From NCBI GenBank assembly GCA_001579985.1, contig LRSR01009584.1:53905-117904 (forward strand): 64,000 nucleotides of DNA, given 5' to 3'. Position 1 is the first letter of the stretch. The number at the start of each line of letters is the position of its first letter. Positions 13,061-25,800 of this stretch are shown here, in pieces. Source of the DNA: Hypsibius dujardini. Taxonomy: Eukaryota; Tardigrada; Eutardigrada; Parachela; Hypsibiidae. The position numbers and the translations under genes are program-made. Under the pieces are notes generated by a model that saw only the letters and a program-made list of their open reading frames with translations, did not search any database and had not been told where the DNA came from.

Positions 13061-15513
13061 AAATCGCCTTCCCTTAGCATACGTTTTGCAATTTTTTTTT
13101 TACCGATCCGAATTTTGGCAGACAACGTGTTGCTGGCGCCAATCCCGGAATACATAGTTCGAGATGCAGAATCAACTGCACCGACAATCTTGACCATCGT
13201 TGTGACCTTGGAAGATGATTCATACTAAATACCGACCTACAACCGAGTTGCTGCGGCGGTCGATCTCGCTTAATAAATGCGAATAATTACATCCTGCCGG
13301 ATTCGGTGAGGTTTCGTACGGTCTTCCAGTCATCTGGACTCACGTGCTCCCAAATTCAGCATTGCGTCTCCACAAATTTTCTCCATTTGATTCGGACGGG
13401 AATCAGCTCGCCATCAAATTTGTGAGGACGTGAATGTTCAACCAGACGGTGGTTCAAGTTGACGACTTGTTATGGTTCACAAACGACGTCGAGACCATGC
13501 CGCCGGACGGGCCGTTGTGCGGTTTTCAGAACGACGAATGCAAAACCGACGGGAAACTGCCGCCGGAAATGGTAGCTGCTGTCATCCCGTTACTGGCTGT
13601 TCTGGTCATGACGGCTGTTCTGGTATACGCTGTTGTCAAACTACGATCAGTCAGCGCTTAATACTCAAAAAGCGGTGGCGAATTTTGACTGAACTTTTCG
13701 GCTAGAACAGTTGTGCTTAACTATTTGACTAGGAGTCTACAAAAGGACTACAATCCTGACTGGTGTAAAATCTTTTTGGACAATCTCATCATTAAACAAA
13801 ATTGGACTGCCAGTGCTAACGTGTTTAAGAAAACGCTGGTAGTTGTTAGACGAAATTAATCATTTCAATCCGCTTTACAGTTGCATTTTTTCGATGTCCG
13901 TTTTAGACGAGTTAACCAACTGCTGGACATTCAGCTCTGAGTGGATTTTCCGCCTACAACTGATATTCTGGAGTCATACAAAGCAGCCTGGATGCCCTGA
14001 CCATTGTTGGCGCTCGGACGACGACTCCGACTTCCGACATGATATCAAAATTAAATTTGGTGGGTGTGGTTAATCTTGTCACAAAGCTGTTTGCAGCAGC
14101 AAACCGTTTCGCGTCAATTTAGTGCCTGTATTTTTAGCTGAAAAATGCGTCTCATCCAAACCTGCAGCGTTTCATTGGAATCGGCCTGTCTGTCAACGCA
14201 TCGGCCTGTCTGTCAAGGCATCGGCATGTCTACTGAAGGCATCTGCCAGTACATTGTAACAGAGATTTACGCTAAAGGTTTGCTGGTGGACATTTTAAGT
14301 TTCTCCATCATGAAAATGGATTGGAGCTTTAAGAACAGTCTGATCAAAGACGCTGTATTTGTACGTGACATTTTTCTCGTTGCCGACAACCCTCTGAGGT
14401 AGTTTTCAGATAAATACTATGCTGTTCGGGTTTCATATAGGGAATGAATTTCATTCATACCAGTCCGATCATATCGCATGGGAACCTGAACGGGCACGTC
14501 TGTTTGATCGATACGCGATTCACGCGATTCACGGCCTGCCGTTATTTTGGGGTCCGGCCTATTTGATGCCGTATCGCCTGCACGACCATCCGGACCGGTC
14601 AGTAGAGCTACTGTTGTGGCGAGCGCCTGAACTGTTGCGGTCAATCAATGCCGCCAGAAGAAACCCAGGAACCTTAATGCCCGTTTGACTACCGCCGTTG
14701 CAGTTGAAATAATACGATTTTACGTCATTGGAACAGAAGGGCGACGTCTACAGCTTCGCTGTGATTATACAAAAAATAAGTTTGCGGAGTGGGACGTTTC
14801 AGCTCCCGAATGATCCGTTAGAAATGTCCGAGCGAAAGATTCTAAATAAAGTAATTCTGTTGCAGTGCTTATTGCAGTATATTCACATGTATCAATGAAT
14901 GTTTAATTGTTTTGAATAAAGGTTGTGGCATCAAATATTCCGCCTGTTTGACCCCGTGCGCCGCGAGCTGCACTGCTCCAATGAGCTCTATGATTTAATG
15001 GAACGCTGCTGGAAAGAGATCCCCGTTGAGCGACCAACGTTTCCAAAAATTAAAGAGCGTCTGAAAAAAGTAATCGGCGACTACGGTGATAATATCGTTG
15101 ATGTGCTGTTCAAACGGATGGAGCAGTATGCAATGGATTTGGAAATCAAAGTAGCGGGAAAAACAACAGTTTATGAATGTGAAAATTCGATCCGAACAAC
15201 TCCTCAGTCAGCTGCTTCCCAAGTAATTTTCATATACTCGTAGCCTTCTTAGTCGAGGACTAACATAGGTTCTTGGTTAATTTTCATGTTTGTGGCGGCT
15301 GCGTTAACAAGGGGCGAGCGCGTCGACCCGGAAGCCTACGAAAACGTCAGCATCTACTTCAGCAACATTGTCGGCTTCACGACCATCGCCGCGGCCGGCA
15401 GTCCTAGAGAAGTGGTCAGCCCCTCAACGGACTGTACACGTTTTTGACGACGTGATTGAAAAATTTGACGTTTATAAAATGGAGACGATTGGGGACGCGT
15501 ACATGGTGTGCTA

Positions 15514-16570
15514 CAGTCGGGGAAAAAAAGGTCGACGATAGGAGGGGCTTGTGACGTCATGCGCAGATTAATGTGTTGGTGCGCCAACCAAGACAAACCT
15601 ACTTGTTCTGCTGCTATCTACCACAGTTTTTGTTGTGTGTGACTCAACATGAAAGGATTCACACAGACGACAGTGTACGAACAACACGGAGCGCTTGTCT
15701 CAATTGTTTGATTAAAAGCGTTTAATTCAATTATCATGGCGCGAGACCCTTACGGGTTATAGCACAGTACACATACAGTGAAATATCGAATTTCGAATTT
15801 TGACAGCCAATCGATAGAGGACATTGAGAGGAATCGATCAAAAAAAAGTTAGGTGAGCAAAGTCAAAACTGAGGGAGATTTGGCAGTTCCAAGTTATGGT
15901 ACAATCAATCAATCAGCCGTTACAATCCCATGCGCAATGCACGGGGTGCAGCTCAAACTGCGTGTCTGACTTTTTAAATGGAAAACTTAACTTATGACGA
16001 AAACTACTCATGGGTTTAAGACCATGTATTAACTATTATATATATATATATATATATGTGTGTATTATTATTATATATTTATTAATGAATAACAGAGCCG
16101 TTGGCCAGGTTTGTGCATTGCACCTCGTGCATTGCGCATGGGATTATGATGGCTGATTGGTTGATTGTACCCCGATTTGGAACTGCCATATCTCCCTCAG
16201 TTTTGACTTTCCTCACTTAAATTTTGTTTAATCGATTGCTCTTGACGTCCTCTATCGATTGGCTATCGCCAAATTTCAAAATTTTGCTGTATATATACTG
16301 TGCTTTTACCAAACTTTAAATTGTTAAAAAATCGGACAATCAACGAAAGGTTCTGGTGTGGACGCTGTGTTAATGTCCTTTGCGCGCATTGCGCATTCAA
16401 GTCTGATGGACTATCTTCTCTGTGAATTCTATCATGTTGAGTCACACACGACAAAAACTGTGGTAGGCAGCAGCAGAACAAGTAGGTTTGTCTTGGTTGG
16501 CGCACCAACACATTAATCTGCGCATGACGTCACAAACCCCTCCTATCGTCGACCTTTTTTTCCCCGACTG
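15514..16570. mobile_element. Mariner-type MITE inserted in GC1
   Basis: A 1,057-bp element flanked by TA on both sides (15,512-15,513 and 16,571-16,572). Its ends are CAGTCGGGGAAAAAAAGG and the inverse. The terminal inverted repeats are very long: similarity runs inward several hundred bp on each side, through GTCGACGATAGGAGGGG, GCGCCAACCAAGAC, TCGATAGAGGAC and CCCATGCGCAATGCAC, to an AT-dinucleotide centre at about 16,036-16,060. No transposase frame is present. The TA duplication and CAGT ends are typical of the Tc1/mariner superfamily, so this is a non-autonomous foldback-like derivative. Confidence 0.85.
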
Positions 16571-17192
16571 TAGTCCGCTGTACCATGTAGCTGAAGCTGA
16601 TATAATGCATAGGTCTCGAAACTCTGTTCATTGTTAGGTTTCGGGAAGCCGGCACGCTACCGCAATTGCCTCCATGCCCATCGAACTGATCAAGGATATT
16701 CGCTCATTTCCCTAGTGACATGAGATTTTGAATATCAGGAAAAATATATGACCCATAATAATATCTTATATTTTTTTGCTATAGACCATATAAAATGTTA
16801 TGGATCCTTGTAAATATTATCGCACATATAAATATACTGATAAAATTCTTAGGTTTCATCTTCAGATCTTATAAATGCTTTTAAGTTGTCAGACCAGATT
16901 CTGAAAATTATTATAAAGTTTTAGCAGGTAAAGATGACCAGTGGTCAATTGGCAAGGGAACATATATACAACAAAACGAAATCATCAAATTGCTGCCACT
17001 GAATGTTGTTTTTAGGTTTAACCAATATTAAAAATGCTAAGGTACTGACCGTAGTTAATTATTATTACTCTTTCACGGGAAACGATGAAGCATTATTTAG
17101 TGATTTCATGTCAAAAAAGCACGTTTTTCGGCAACTTTTATATGAATGTTATCACAGGCCAGGGAAAAGTTCCGTTTGATACGTTATGTGTG

Positions 17193-17262
17193 TGTTGGCT
17201 CAGTGGATAGTGCATGCTCTTCAGGTCAGCTTTAGGATGCTTTAGATTCAATTCTTGCCAAG
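17193..17262 (+). repeat. tRNA-like sequence, possible SINE head
   Basis: Lies in the last part of the GC1 pseudogene. TGGCTCAGTGG at 17,196 fits the RNA polymerase III A-box consensus. GATTCAATTC near 17,245 is a weak B box at normal tRNA spacing. I cannot fold a clean cloverleaf with paired acceptor stems, so this is more likely a tRNA-derived SINE or degraded tRNA than a working tRNA gene. Confidence 0.35.
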
Positions 17263-18080
17263 ATTTCAGTTTTTTTTCAGCGGTTTTCGTCCCAAAATCG
17301 GTTAGACACGTTTTTGCAACGTGCCTATTGAACAGGGAAAGGACAGTCGCAGCCTTGGATTGCATTTCCGGCGGCGCTAAACCAAGTCTTATAAAATTTA
17401 TCTGAGCTTATAACTTTATTTGGTCTTATAAAATGTGCATACTGTATATTACGGCTTATAAATTTCTTACAAAATAAGGAAGATTTAAGCATGGTTTTTT
17501 GTAAGAAACGATGCTTTTCCTTATGTGTAATGTTCACTAGGGGAAAATGTCTCGCCACTGTCTGTAAGTGCTTGTGATAGACGGGTGGGTCTCTAAAGTC
17601 CGTCTGGCATCAGTCAGTCGGGCTTAGTCTCTGCACCTGAAGATTTGTTCAATTAAAATGGTATCCCGTGCTGGACATTTCAGGTTTGGGGACACTGTCA
17701 TTGTTGCATCCCAAATGGAATCTACCGGGGAAGGTGAGAAGACCAGCTGCTACAGAACATACGTGTTCCTTGCCCTTGATTTAAGTCATCGTTCGACGGA
17801 TTAGCAGCCATGAAGATCCAGATTACGGAGATCAACGAGCTCTTGCAGAACATTGGAGGCTACAGGACCGTCGAACGAGGTTCAGTCCCGGTGAAGGTGA
17901 ACCTGTGAGGCAACTTAATAGTACAAGCATATGTGCAACAGCTAGGGACGAACTGCATCCAAAGAATGTGCCGTTGCGTTTCCAGGGAAAGGGCATGCTG
18001 ACGACTTACTGGCTGCTGGGAGGCGATTGGCGAGCTGAAGATGCACGAATTCGATTCCGCAGAGTTTTGACTTCTAGGTG

Positions 18081-19040
18081 ACCTAACATCAGCGTTTTTC
18101 GAATATAGAAAACACTTACAGTACATTCAACATTCAATGCAATCGATGGGAAGACCGAGCAGCGACGATGTCAGTAACAGATTTCACTAAAGTGCCGTGA
18201 TCAAATACACATGTCATCTTGATTGGCAGAGAACCTGAGGCCTGAATATTGCACAGCGCATATTTTATGCAAACTGTCACTTGGCCGTTTTTTTAGTGAT
18301 CTGTATTACAGCTACCATTATAAAGTAAAATCAGTAAAGAGAGTAAATTAGTAAAAGTTGGCATCATATTCTCTGTCGATGCTTAAAGTACTCGTACCAG
18401 TTGAAAATATGGCGTATTGAAGTATTATAGAGAATATTACGGAAGTGCAAAACATTGAGAGTAATAAAGCGAATGTGAATGCATAGTTGACACCAAATCC
18501 AAATTTCTACACAAAGAATAATTTTTACTTGAAAGAAGGATGGAGTAATCGGCGTAATTCCAGCAGTCAATGAGTCCAGGAAACCATTCTGACGTGTCCA
18601 CTCAGCCGACCAATCATGCGCGTGGATGCATCGCCGACCACGGCCCAACATGAATCAGCACAATGACCGTGACGGACACACAGACATCGTTAAATACTAA
18701 GCCAATGAAGGCAAAGAAAGACGACCTCGCTTCGCTCGGTCTGATTTACATATATCGTTGCGGGAGTACGTATTTAATTAAGCTTCAAGAGCGGAGACCG
18801 CCTCCATGATCGTACCATCCTCAAAGACTCGCGTCTAGTTATTCCTTCTGCACCGAGTTTGTTGACCCGAGCTGCTGTGGTTTAGCTTGGCGGAGTTTAC
18901 CTGGCGAGATTTGTTACGCATTTTTTGATGAGTACAAATGACGTCTGGAGTTTAACTGCAGTAGTTCCACTGCCTATCGCCCATCGGATACTTGATTAAG
19001 ACTTCTGTGTGTTCCCGTTGCTCGGAGTTGACCTAGGACA
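18081..19040. other. Intergenic, no gene seen
   Basis: Separates the GC1 pseudogene from the foldback element upstream of GC2. Short frames on both strands lack domain features or plausible splice partners. Confidence 0.4.
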
Positions 19041-19332
19041 AGAGCTGTGCCGCTAAAGGCTCCATCGCTAAACCCGCTAAACCCGCTAATGGTAAATTTT
19101 CTTAGTCTACAGATCGCTGTTTAGTTGGAAAAAGTGTTTCCTGTAAATGTAGAAATAGCCAGACTTTTTCAAAGCGCTATCTCGGGTGTTTTTCGAGAAC
19201 ATCAATAGTGATGTGCTAGATTACCAGTGCGGCGTTAAGCGAAAGGCATCTGAAATGGATTTATAGAATAAGAAAATTTACCATTAGCGGGTTTAGCGGT
19301 TTCAACGATGGAGCCTTTAGCGGCACAGCTCT
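19041..19332. mobile_element. Foldback/MITE element, about 292 bp
   Basis: Left end AGAGCTGTGCCGCTAAAGG and right end CCTTTAGCGGCACAGCTCT are exact inverse copies. The arms continue inward (GCTCCATCG, AACCCGCTAATGGTAAATTTTCTTA) for about 65-70 bp with small mismatches; CTAAACCCG is duplicated in the left arm. The central about 150 bp is unique. No clear target duplication. It sits about 540 bp before the GC2 start codon. Confidence 0.7.
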
Positions 19333-19876
19333 GCCTGGGACAGAACATTGTGGATATTAATGATGATGAACAATATTTCGACGCTATACTTGCTGGATAT
19401 GTTTTGCTGCCCTTTTTGAATGCAGCCGTTGCCAGTACTTCATTGCCATTCGTGTGACAAGAAAACTACTGTAGGACCATCGCATCACGGACAGCGTCTC
19501 AACAGTATGGAACGCCGATGGAATTGTCATCTCACAAATAAACTGAGAGACTCATCGAGGGACGTCTGCCTCCATCCTCAGGACCTCTTACCACGAGTCG
19601 TTTTCTGCGGCTGAAGTACGTACGTAGTACCTGGTGAGGGCTCTCGAAGTCAATATGATGAGTGGTAGCTCCCGCGAGGAGCCAGGAAGTGGGGGGAAAC
19701 CCGTTGTGCTTCCCCCGCCGTACGTCATTCCTCATGAACAAACGGGTTGTTCGGATGGTTATTCATGCATGATAATAATCCCATACACCCATAACCGTAT
19801 AACAGTGTACGGAAGATCTTTTTTTCACGATGACTGTCAGTTGATCCCCATTGATATCGAGCTTGATAACAGGAAG

Positions 19877-22800
19877 ATGTGTCGGATATGGTTAGATTTC
19901 AGCGCAGCTCTGATGATTTTTCTCGCGACACCGTTGCAGACTTTGGCGGAAAACGTGGTGCTAAAAACGATTCCTCAGTCCACTGTTCAAGAACGCGAAT
20001 CGAATACAACGACCACATTCCTGACCGTATGTGTAACCCTAGAAGATGATTCGTACTACATACCCACCTACAATCGAGTAGCCGCGACAGTCGATTTGGC
20101 CATTACGAATGCTAATAATTACATTCTGCCGGATTCGGTGAGGTTTCGCACGGTCTTTCAATCGGCCGGACCTTCCTGCTCTCAGATTCAGCACAGCGCA
20201 CCGACAAATTTTCTCCATTTGATGCGGGCGGGGGTCACGTGCGATACTATTGTCGGAATCGGTTAAGTCAATCTACATAAGAATGCCTATCTGTCTCCCT
20301 GTTTGTCTCACTGTCTACACTGCATTTCTTTGAATTTATCTCATAGTGAGATGAACATAATTATTTTTCCAGGATGCGCGTCGTCGGCGGTGGCGCTCTA
20401 TTGCATCGCCGAGGAATACAACATCCCTATGTTCGCTTGCCCCGGCGCTGGAGCCTCGTCCCTGGCACTCAACGGCACCCGAAACCGGTTCCCTCTGCTG
20501 CTCCGCACTTCCTACGGACACTCCAACCTGGCTCGTGCCTTCTCAACCTTCTTCAGCGAGAACAATTACTCGCACATTTCTGTATTCCGTGACGACTCCT
20601 ACACGTTCCATTCGCTAACGTCAAAGTACTTAATGAACTACTTCCGGTCAAATAACCCAAAGATATTCCGAAACTCGGCAGAAATACCCTTCTTCGGAAA
20701 GTCCATTACAGTGGACGGCATACGAGCCCTTTTGGAGGGTGCCAAAAACCGTTCCAGAGGTTTGACTTTGAAGGGCAATAACGCGTTAATCTCCCCATGT
20801 ATTCGACTGTTTTCAAACTTATAGCTGATATTTAATTCTATTCATTTCTGCTTTCGAAACAACAGTAATAGTCGTCTTGACGCACGCTTTAATTGTTCGT
20901 CAATTCATGGTGAGTGATTCCGGGGAACTTTGCGTTCCTCTCTGGACGACGCTATGAAGCTTCACAACGCAGTTTACGAATCTCCTTGCGTTACAGCTTA
21001 ACGGAAGGAACATGGGAATGACTGAAGGAGAATACGTATGCGTCTCTCCTTGCTGCAATTCGAAGCTACACGTAGAAGGCAAACACTAACCTTCTTTTTC
21101 TTGCCAGCTGTTCATGGCCGTTGAGCTACATGAGCTGGCTTATTGGGGCCGAATAAGTTACCTTCAATACGACAAAGATGACGGTGTGCGTATGATTAAT
21201 GGACAATTTTTGGTAGAAGGGACCAGTTAGTTGATTTAATTGCGCTTCAACTGATTACAGAACGCTCGTGAAGCCTTCCAGAGCCTCTTTGTAATGTCGC
21301 TTTCGGAGATCGCTGTCAACAGTCTGGATGAGTACCTCGCAGTTATGATCAAACGGAACGCCAAAGCCAAATACAACTACTCTTATCAAGCGCTCGAAAA
21401 GGCCAGTATATCAACGAAGGAAGACCGCGTTTATGAAGGCGTCCTAGCTGAATCACTGTAAAAACTATGCCTATATAGTCATTACACAATTATGAATGTT
21501 ATTTTGCTCCATCTGTTTAGCCTGATCCGAATGTGATGGGGTTTTACGAGAGTATCATGATCTACGCACAGGAGGTCACTTGGATGTTGGCTGCGGGACT
21601 GAACTTCCGCAACGGCACTGCCATGGTCTCCCGAATAATCAACTCCACTTACGTTGGAATAACCGGCTCACCCCTACACATCGGGCAGACAGACGCCATC
21701 GGGAGTCACGCAGAACGACAACGGGATATCGATTTAAAAACATTTGACAAAACTGCCGGAGAGTATAAGGTATGTAGGGGGGGGAAAGTTCACTAGTTCG
21801 GAGTAGAAAACAATCGTAAAATGTTCCTCAGTTAGCGATTAGATTTGTGGCGTCAACGACCAACCAGACGGTCATTCAAGTGGACGACACGTTGTGGTTC
21901 TCAAACCACGGTATGATGCCACCGGACAAACCGCGGTGCGGTTTTCAGAATGACGAATGCAAGACTGATGAGAGACTGCCACCGGGAATGGTTGCAGCGG
22001 TTATTGTGATCCCGTTACTGGCCGTTGTGGCTGTGACGGCAGCTGCGGCGTACGCTGTTTTCAAATTAAGGTTCGTACCCCTTTTTGAGATACAATAGTC
22101 CTAATAATGGAGCACCACCCCTATCAATCTACGGTAATGATGTTTGGCTTTCTCTTCACGTTCTTACAATTTAACTCGATCAGGAGTCTACAGAAGGATT
22201 ACAATCCCGATTGGTGGAAGATCTACTTAGATGATCTAACCATCAAACAGAACAGGACTACCAGTTCTAATGGCTCTAAAAAAACTTTGGTAAAACTCGA
22301 CGAACTCAACTTGTACACACGTGGCTGAAACCTCAGACCGACCGAGTTAAAGCCAACTTTTTACCGGCACCCAGCAAAAATGGGGGTCGGAGTTTGAGCC
22401 AATTTTGGCCAATGCGTTCAGCTGTTTTTGACTACAGCTGAACGCATTGGCCAAAATTGGCTCAAGCTCCTGGGTGCCGGTAAAAAGTTGGCTTTAACTC
22501 GGTCGGCCTGAGGTTTCAGTCACGTGTGAACTACAGAATACGTCGGTGTTAAACGCGTCCTTTTTTTTACGTTCTTTCCAGACTAGTCAGTCAACTGCTG
22601 GAGCGTCAGCTCTGAGTGGATTCTCCGCCTATAATTGCGACATTCTGGCGTCATACAAAGGCAGCTTGGTCGCACTGACCGATGTTGGTGCTTTGGGGAA
22701 GACGCCGACTTCGGACATGGTATCAAAACTGAATTTGGTGGGTGTGGTCGAGGATATATTGGGAGCCTCTTAACTTTTCGAATTGGTTTTATGCGTGTGT

Positions 22801-25800
22801 GCTGCCACATTTTTTAGCTGAAAAATGCATCTCATTCAAACCTGCAGCGTTTCATCGGAATCGGCCTGTCGACTCAAGGGATCTGCCAATTCGTTGTCAC
22901 GGAAATTTGTGCAAAAGGCTCGCTGCTGGACATCCTAAGTTTCTCCACCATGAAACTCGACTGGAGCTTCAAAAACAGCCTAATTAAAGATGTTGTTTTT
23001 GTAAGTGACATTCTTCCCATTTCCGACAATCCTCGAAGGCAGTATCTGTACGTTGAATCAGCAGTATGGTGTTTGGGTTTCATGTAGGGAATGAGTTTTA
23101 TTCACACCAGTCCGATTATTTCGCACGGCAATCTGAACGGACATGTCTGTCTGATTGACACGCGATTCACGCTGAAAATCTCTGACTACGGCCTCCCATT
23201 CTTTCGCAACGCAGCCTATTTAATGCCATATCGCCCGCATGACCATCCGGACCAATCAGTGGAGCTGCTGTTGTGGCGAGCGCCGGAACTGTTGCGCCAA
23301 TCCATGCCACCGCAAGGGACCCAGGTAAGCTTGGTGTAGAACTCCTCACATTCAGTCAGCGCTAGTTTCCCTTAAGAAATGCCATTTGTTGTATTAACAG
23401 AAGGGTGATGTCTACAGCTTCGCTATAATCATACAACAGATTATTTTGCGGAGTGGACCGTTTGAGCTCCCGAATGATCCTCTGGAAATGTCTGAGCGAG
23501 AAATTCTGAACGAGGTAACAGCTGACACATGACTTATACGAAAGCCAGCTAATATATGATATCCTCCAGCAAAAAAAGCTGTTTATTCATTCGGCCCATG
23601 CCTCTAAGCACTCTTTCGTGAAATGAGAGAATTCGGGCGGGATTCTGTTTGCTTGTACAAATACGACCTGACGCATCCTGTTGTCTTGTCTCGTCTGAAG
23701 GTAGTGGCATCCAATATTCCTCCTGTTAGGCCCCGTGTACCGCGAGCTGCATGCTCCAATGAGCTTTACGATTTAATGGAACGCTGCTGGGAAGAGATCC
23801 CCGTTGAGCGACCGACATTTCCGAAAATCAAAGAGCGTCTGAAGAAAGTGATCGGCGACTACGGCGATAATATTGTTGACGTGCTGTTCAAACGGATGGA
23901 GCAGTATGCGATGGATTTGGAGCTCAAAGTGGCGGAAAAAACCCAGCAATTTATGGATGAGAAAAATCGATCCGAACAACTGCTCAGTCAGCTGCTTCCC
24001 ACGTAAAGCAAATTAAAATTGTCTTGTTGAAAGCCATTAGTCATTACCCACGTTCAGGTCCGTTGCGGCTGCACTGACAAGAGGCGAACACGTCGACCCG
24101 GAAGCCTACGAAAGTGTCAGCATCTACTTCAGCGACATTGTCGGCTTCACGACCATAGCCGCGGCCGGCAGTCCAATGGAAGTGGTCAACATTCTTAACG
24201 GACTATACACCTTTTTTGACGATGTGATTGAGAAGTTTGACGTTTACAAGGTGGAGACAATCGGAGACGCTTATATGGTGTGTAATGGTTGGCTGAAATG
24301 CCCTGAAAAAGCATATTCTGAATTACATTGACCTTTACTGCAGGTATCTTCTGGTCTTCCTGTTAGAAACGGAAACCGACATGCCGCTGAAATTTCCTCT
24401 ATGTCGATTGAACTAATGAAGGGCATACGTTCCTTCAACATACCAGGTCGACCGGGTCAAGATATTCAAGTGCGGATAGGACTGAATTCTGGTAAACCCA
24501 GTTGTTCACTAATTGTGGTATTCTCTTGTCATGTATAGTGTATGTTTATTTTTTAGGACCGTGTGTCGCTGGTATTGTCGGACTGAAGATGCCTCGTTAC
24601 TGCCTGTACGTGATCAATGAGTCGCGCTGATAAAAGATTGATGACTGGGCTTTTTCCCCGCACGAATTGAGAAATTGTTAAGCAATTTCCGGGCAGCTGC
24701 CCAGCTACCGTCCAGCAATTGGATAGGAAGCTGCCAAGCAGCTGCTGGGGAACGATATTTTGGACTAGCTATAAAACAGCTCGAAAATTGTCGAGAAATT
24801 ACCGGAATCGTTTTTATTCTCTGTAGGCGATCGAAAAAGCTCCAAAAACACTCTAACCATGTTTTTATTTAATTCCAATCAACTGCACAACGCTTAACAG
24901 GTAAAATCTTTCATACCAGTGGGAAAACAATCGAAAATAAACACAACAAACCCTTGGAGAGCTCCCAAAACACCTCGTAAAATCAGGACAAAAATTCGCG
25001 TACAGATCAACCACTAAAAAAACCAATAAAGCTGAAAAAAATTGTTCCGCTGAGATGATGTCCACTAACAGCCGTGGGCATCAGATTTGTGCCTGAAAAG
25101 AAAAAACAGGAGCTGAAACCAGCAAATCGAACGCTAATCAGTCAGTCAATCGAACAAGAATTTGCGGTAAAATAAACATGCCAATCAATCAATCCATCCA
25201 ATAAAACAATGGGATTTGCATCGCAACAATCAATCAATCAATCAATTACTGAACCCACTGGTAGATTCCAATTTCTACGGCAGTTTAAAACGGACTCTTA
25301 CTTGTTCGACCGAATCCCCCGAAAAAGAATCCGCAGAATACGTCCAACGGCAAATGGCGTCCAGCCAAATTCCCCAATTCAAATTTCAAATCTCACGAGA
25401 AGACTTCTCCCGTCCGATGAGATGTCGAGTAAGCACAAATAACTGACTTTAGCAAAAAAAATTCCTATTTTGGACGCGACAAGATGAGAGGAGCTGGGAA
25501 CTTTTAATTTGCGGCTGTTTGAAAACGAAAATAAACAACTTTTGAACAAAGTATAATGGTGGGTCGAGCGCGCAAACTGCGCAGCCTGTTACCGAGTAGC
25601 TGCTCAGTCACTCGGCTATGGCGGGAGCGTTGCTCCCGCCATAGCCGGCACTGGCCGATTCGTGCGGGTTCAAATTCACATTATTTCGATTTAGATTTGG
25701 TGACACCGTAAACGTGGCGTCACGAATGGAGTCCACTGGTGAAGGTGAGTAACGGCTGACCATCCGTACTGCCGTATCTGTACCTTTGTGCCAATTGTGT

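Larger units (their letters stand above)
13060..18080 (+). pseudogene. Receptor guanylyl cyclase pseudogene (GC1)
   Basis: Tandem paralogue of the cyclase at 19,877-26,071, in the same order: start of the extracellular ligand-binding domain (about 13,085-13,400), juxtamembrane region plus membrane span (13,431-13,660), kinase-homology exons (13,731-15,180), cyclase exons (15,293-15,513, 16,573-16,715, 17,683-17,734, 17,802-17,913, 17,985-18,080). Lesions seen: TAA in place of the TAC-ATA of the [11 protein letters not shown] segment; a frameshift after VDLA; loss of most extracellular exons at about 13,405; duplicated units at 14,175-14,240; loss of the segment equivalent to KISDYG; frame loss after REVVS; a 1,057-bp MITE inside the cyclase exon; and a stop after IRSFP. 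The metal-binding motif reads FSNIVGF where GC2 has FSDIVGF, so even an intact product would lack a catalytic Asp. The exon for [17 protein letters not shown] is not found. Non-functional as a cyclase. Confidence 0.88.
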
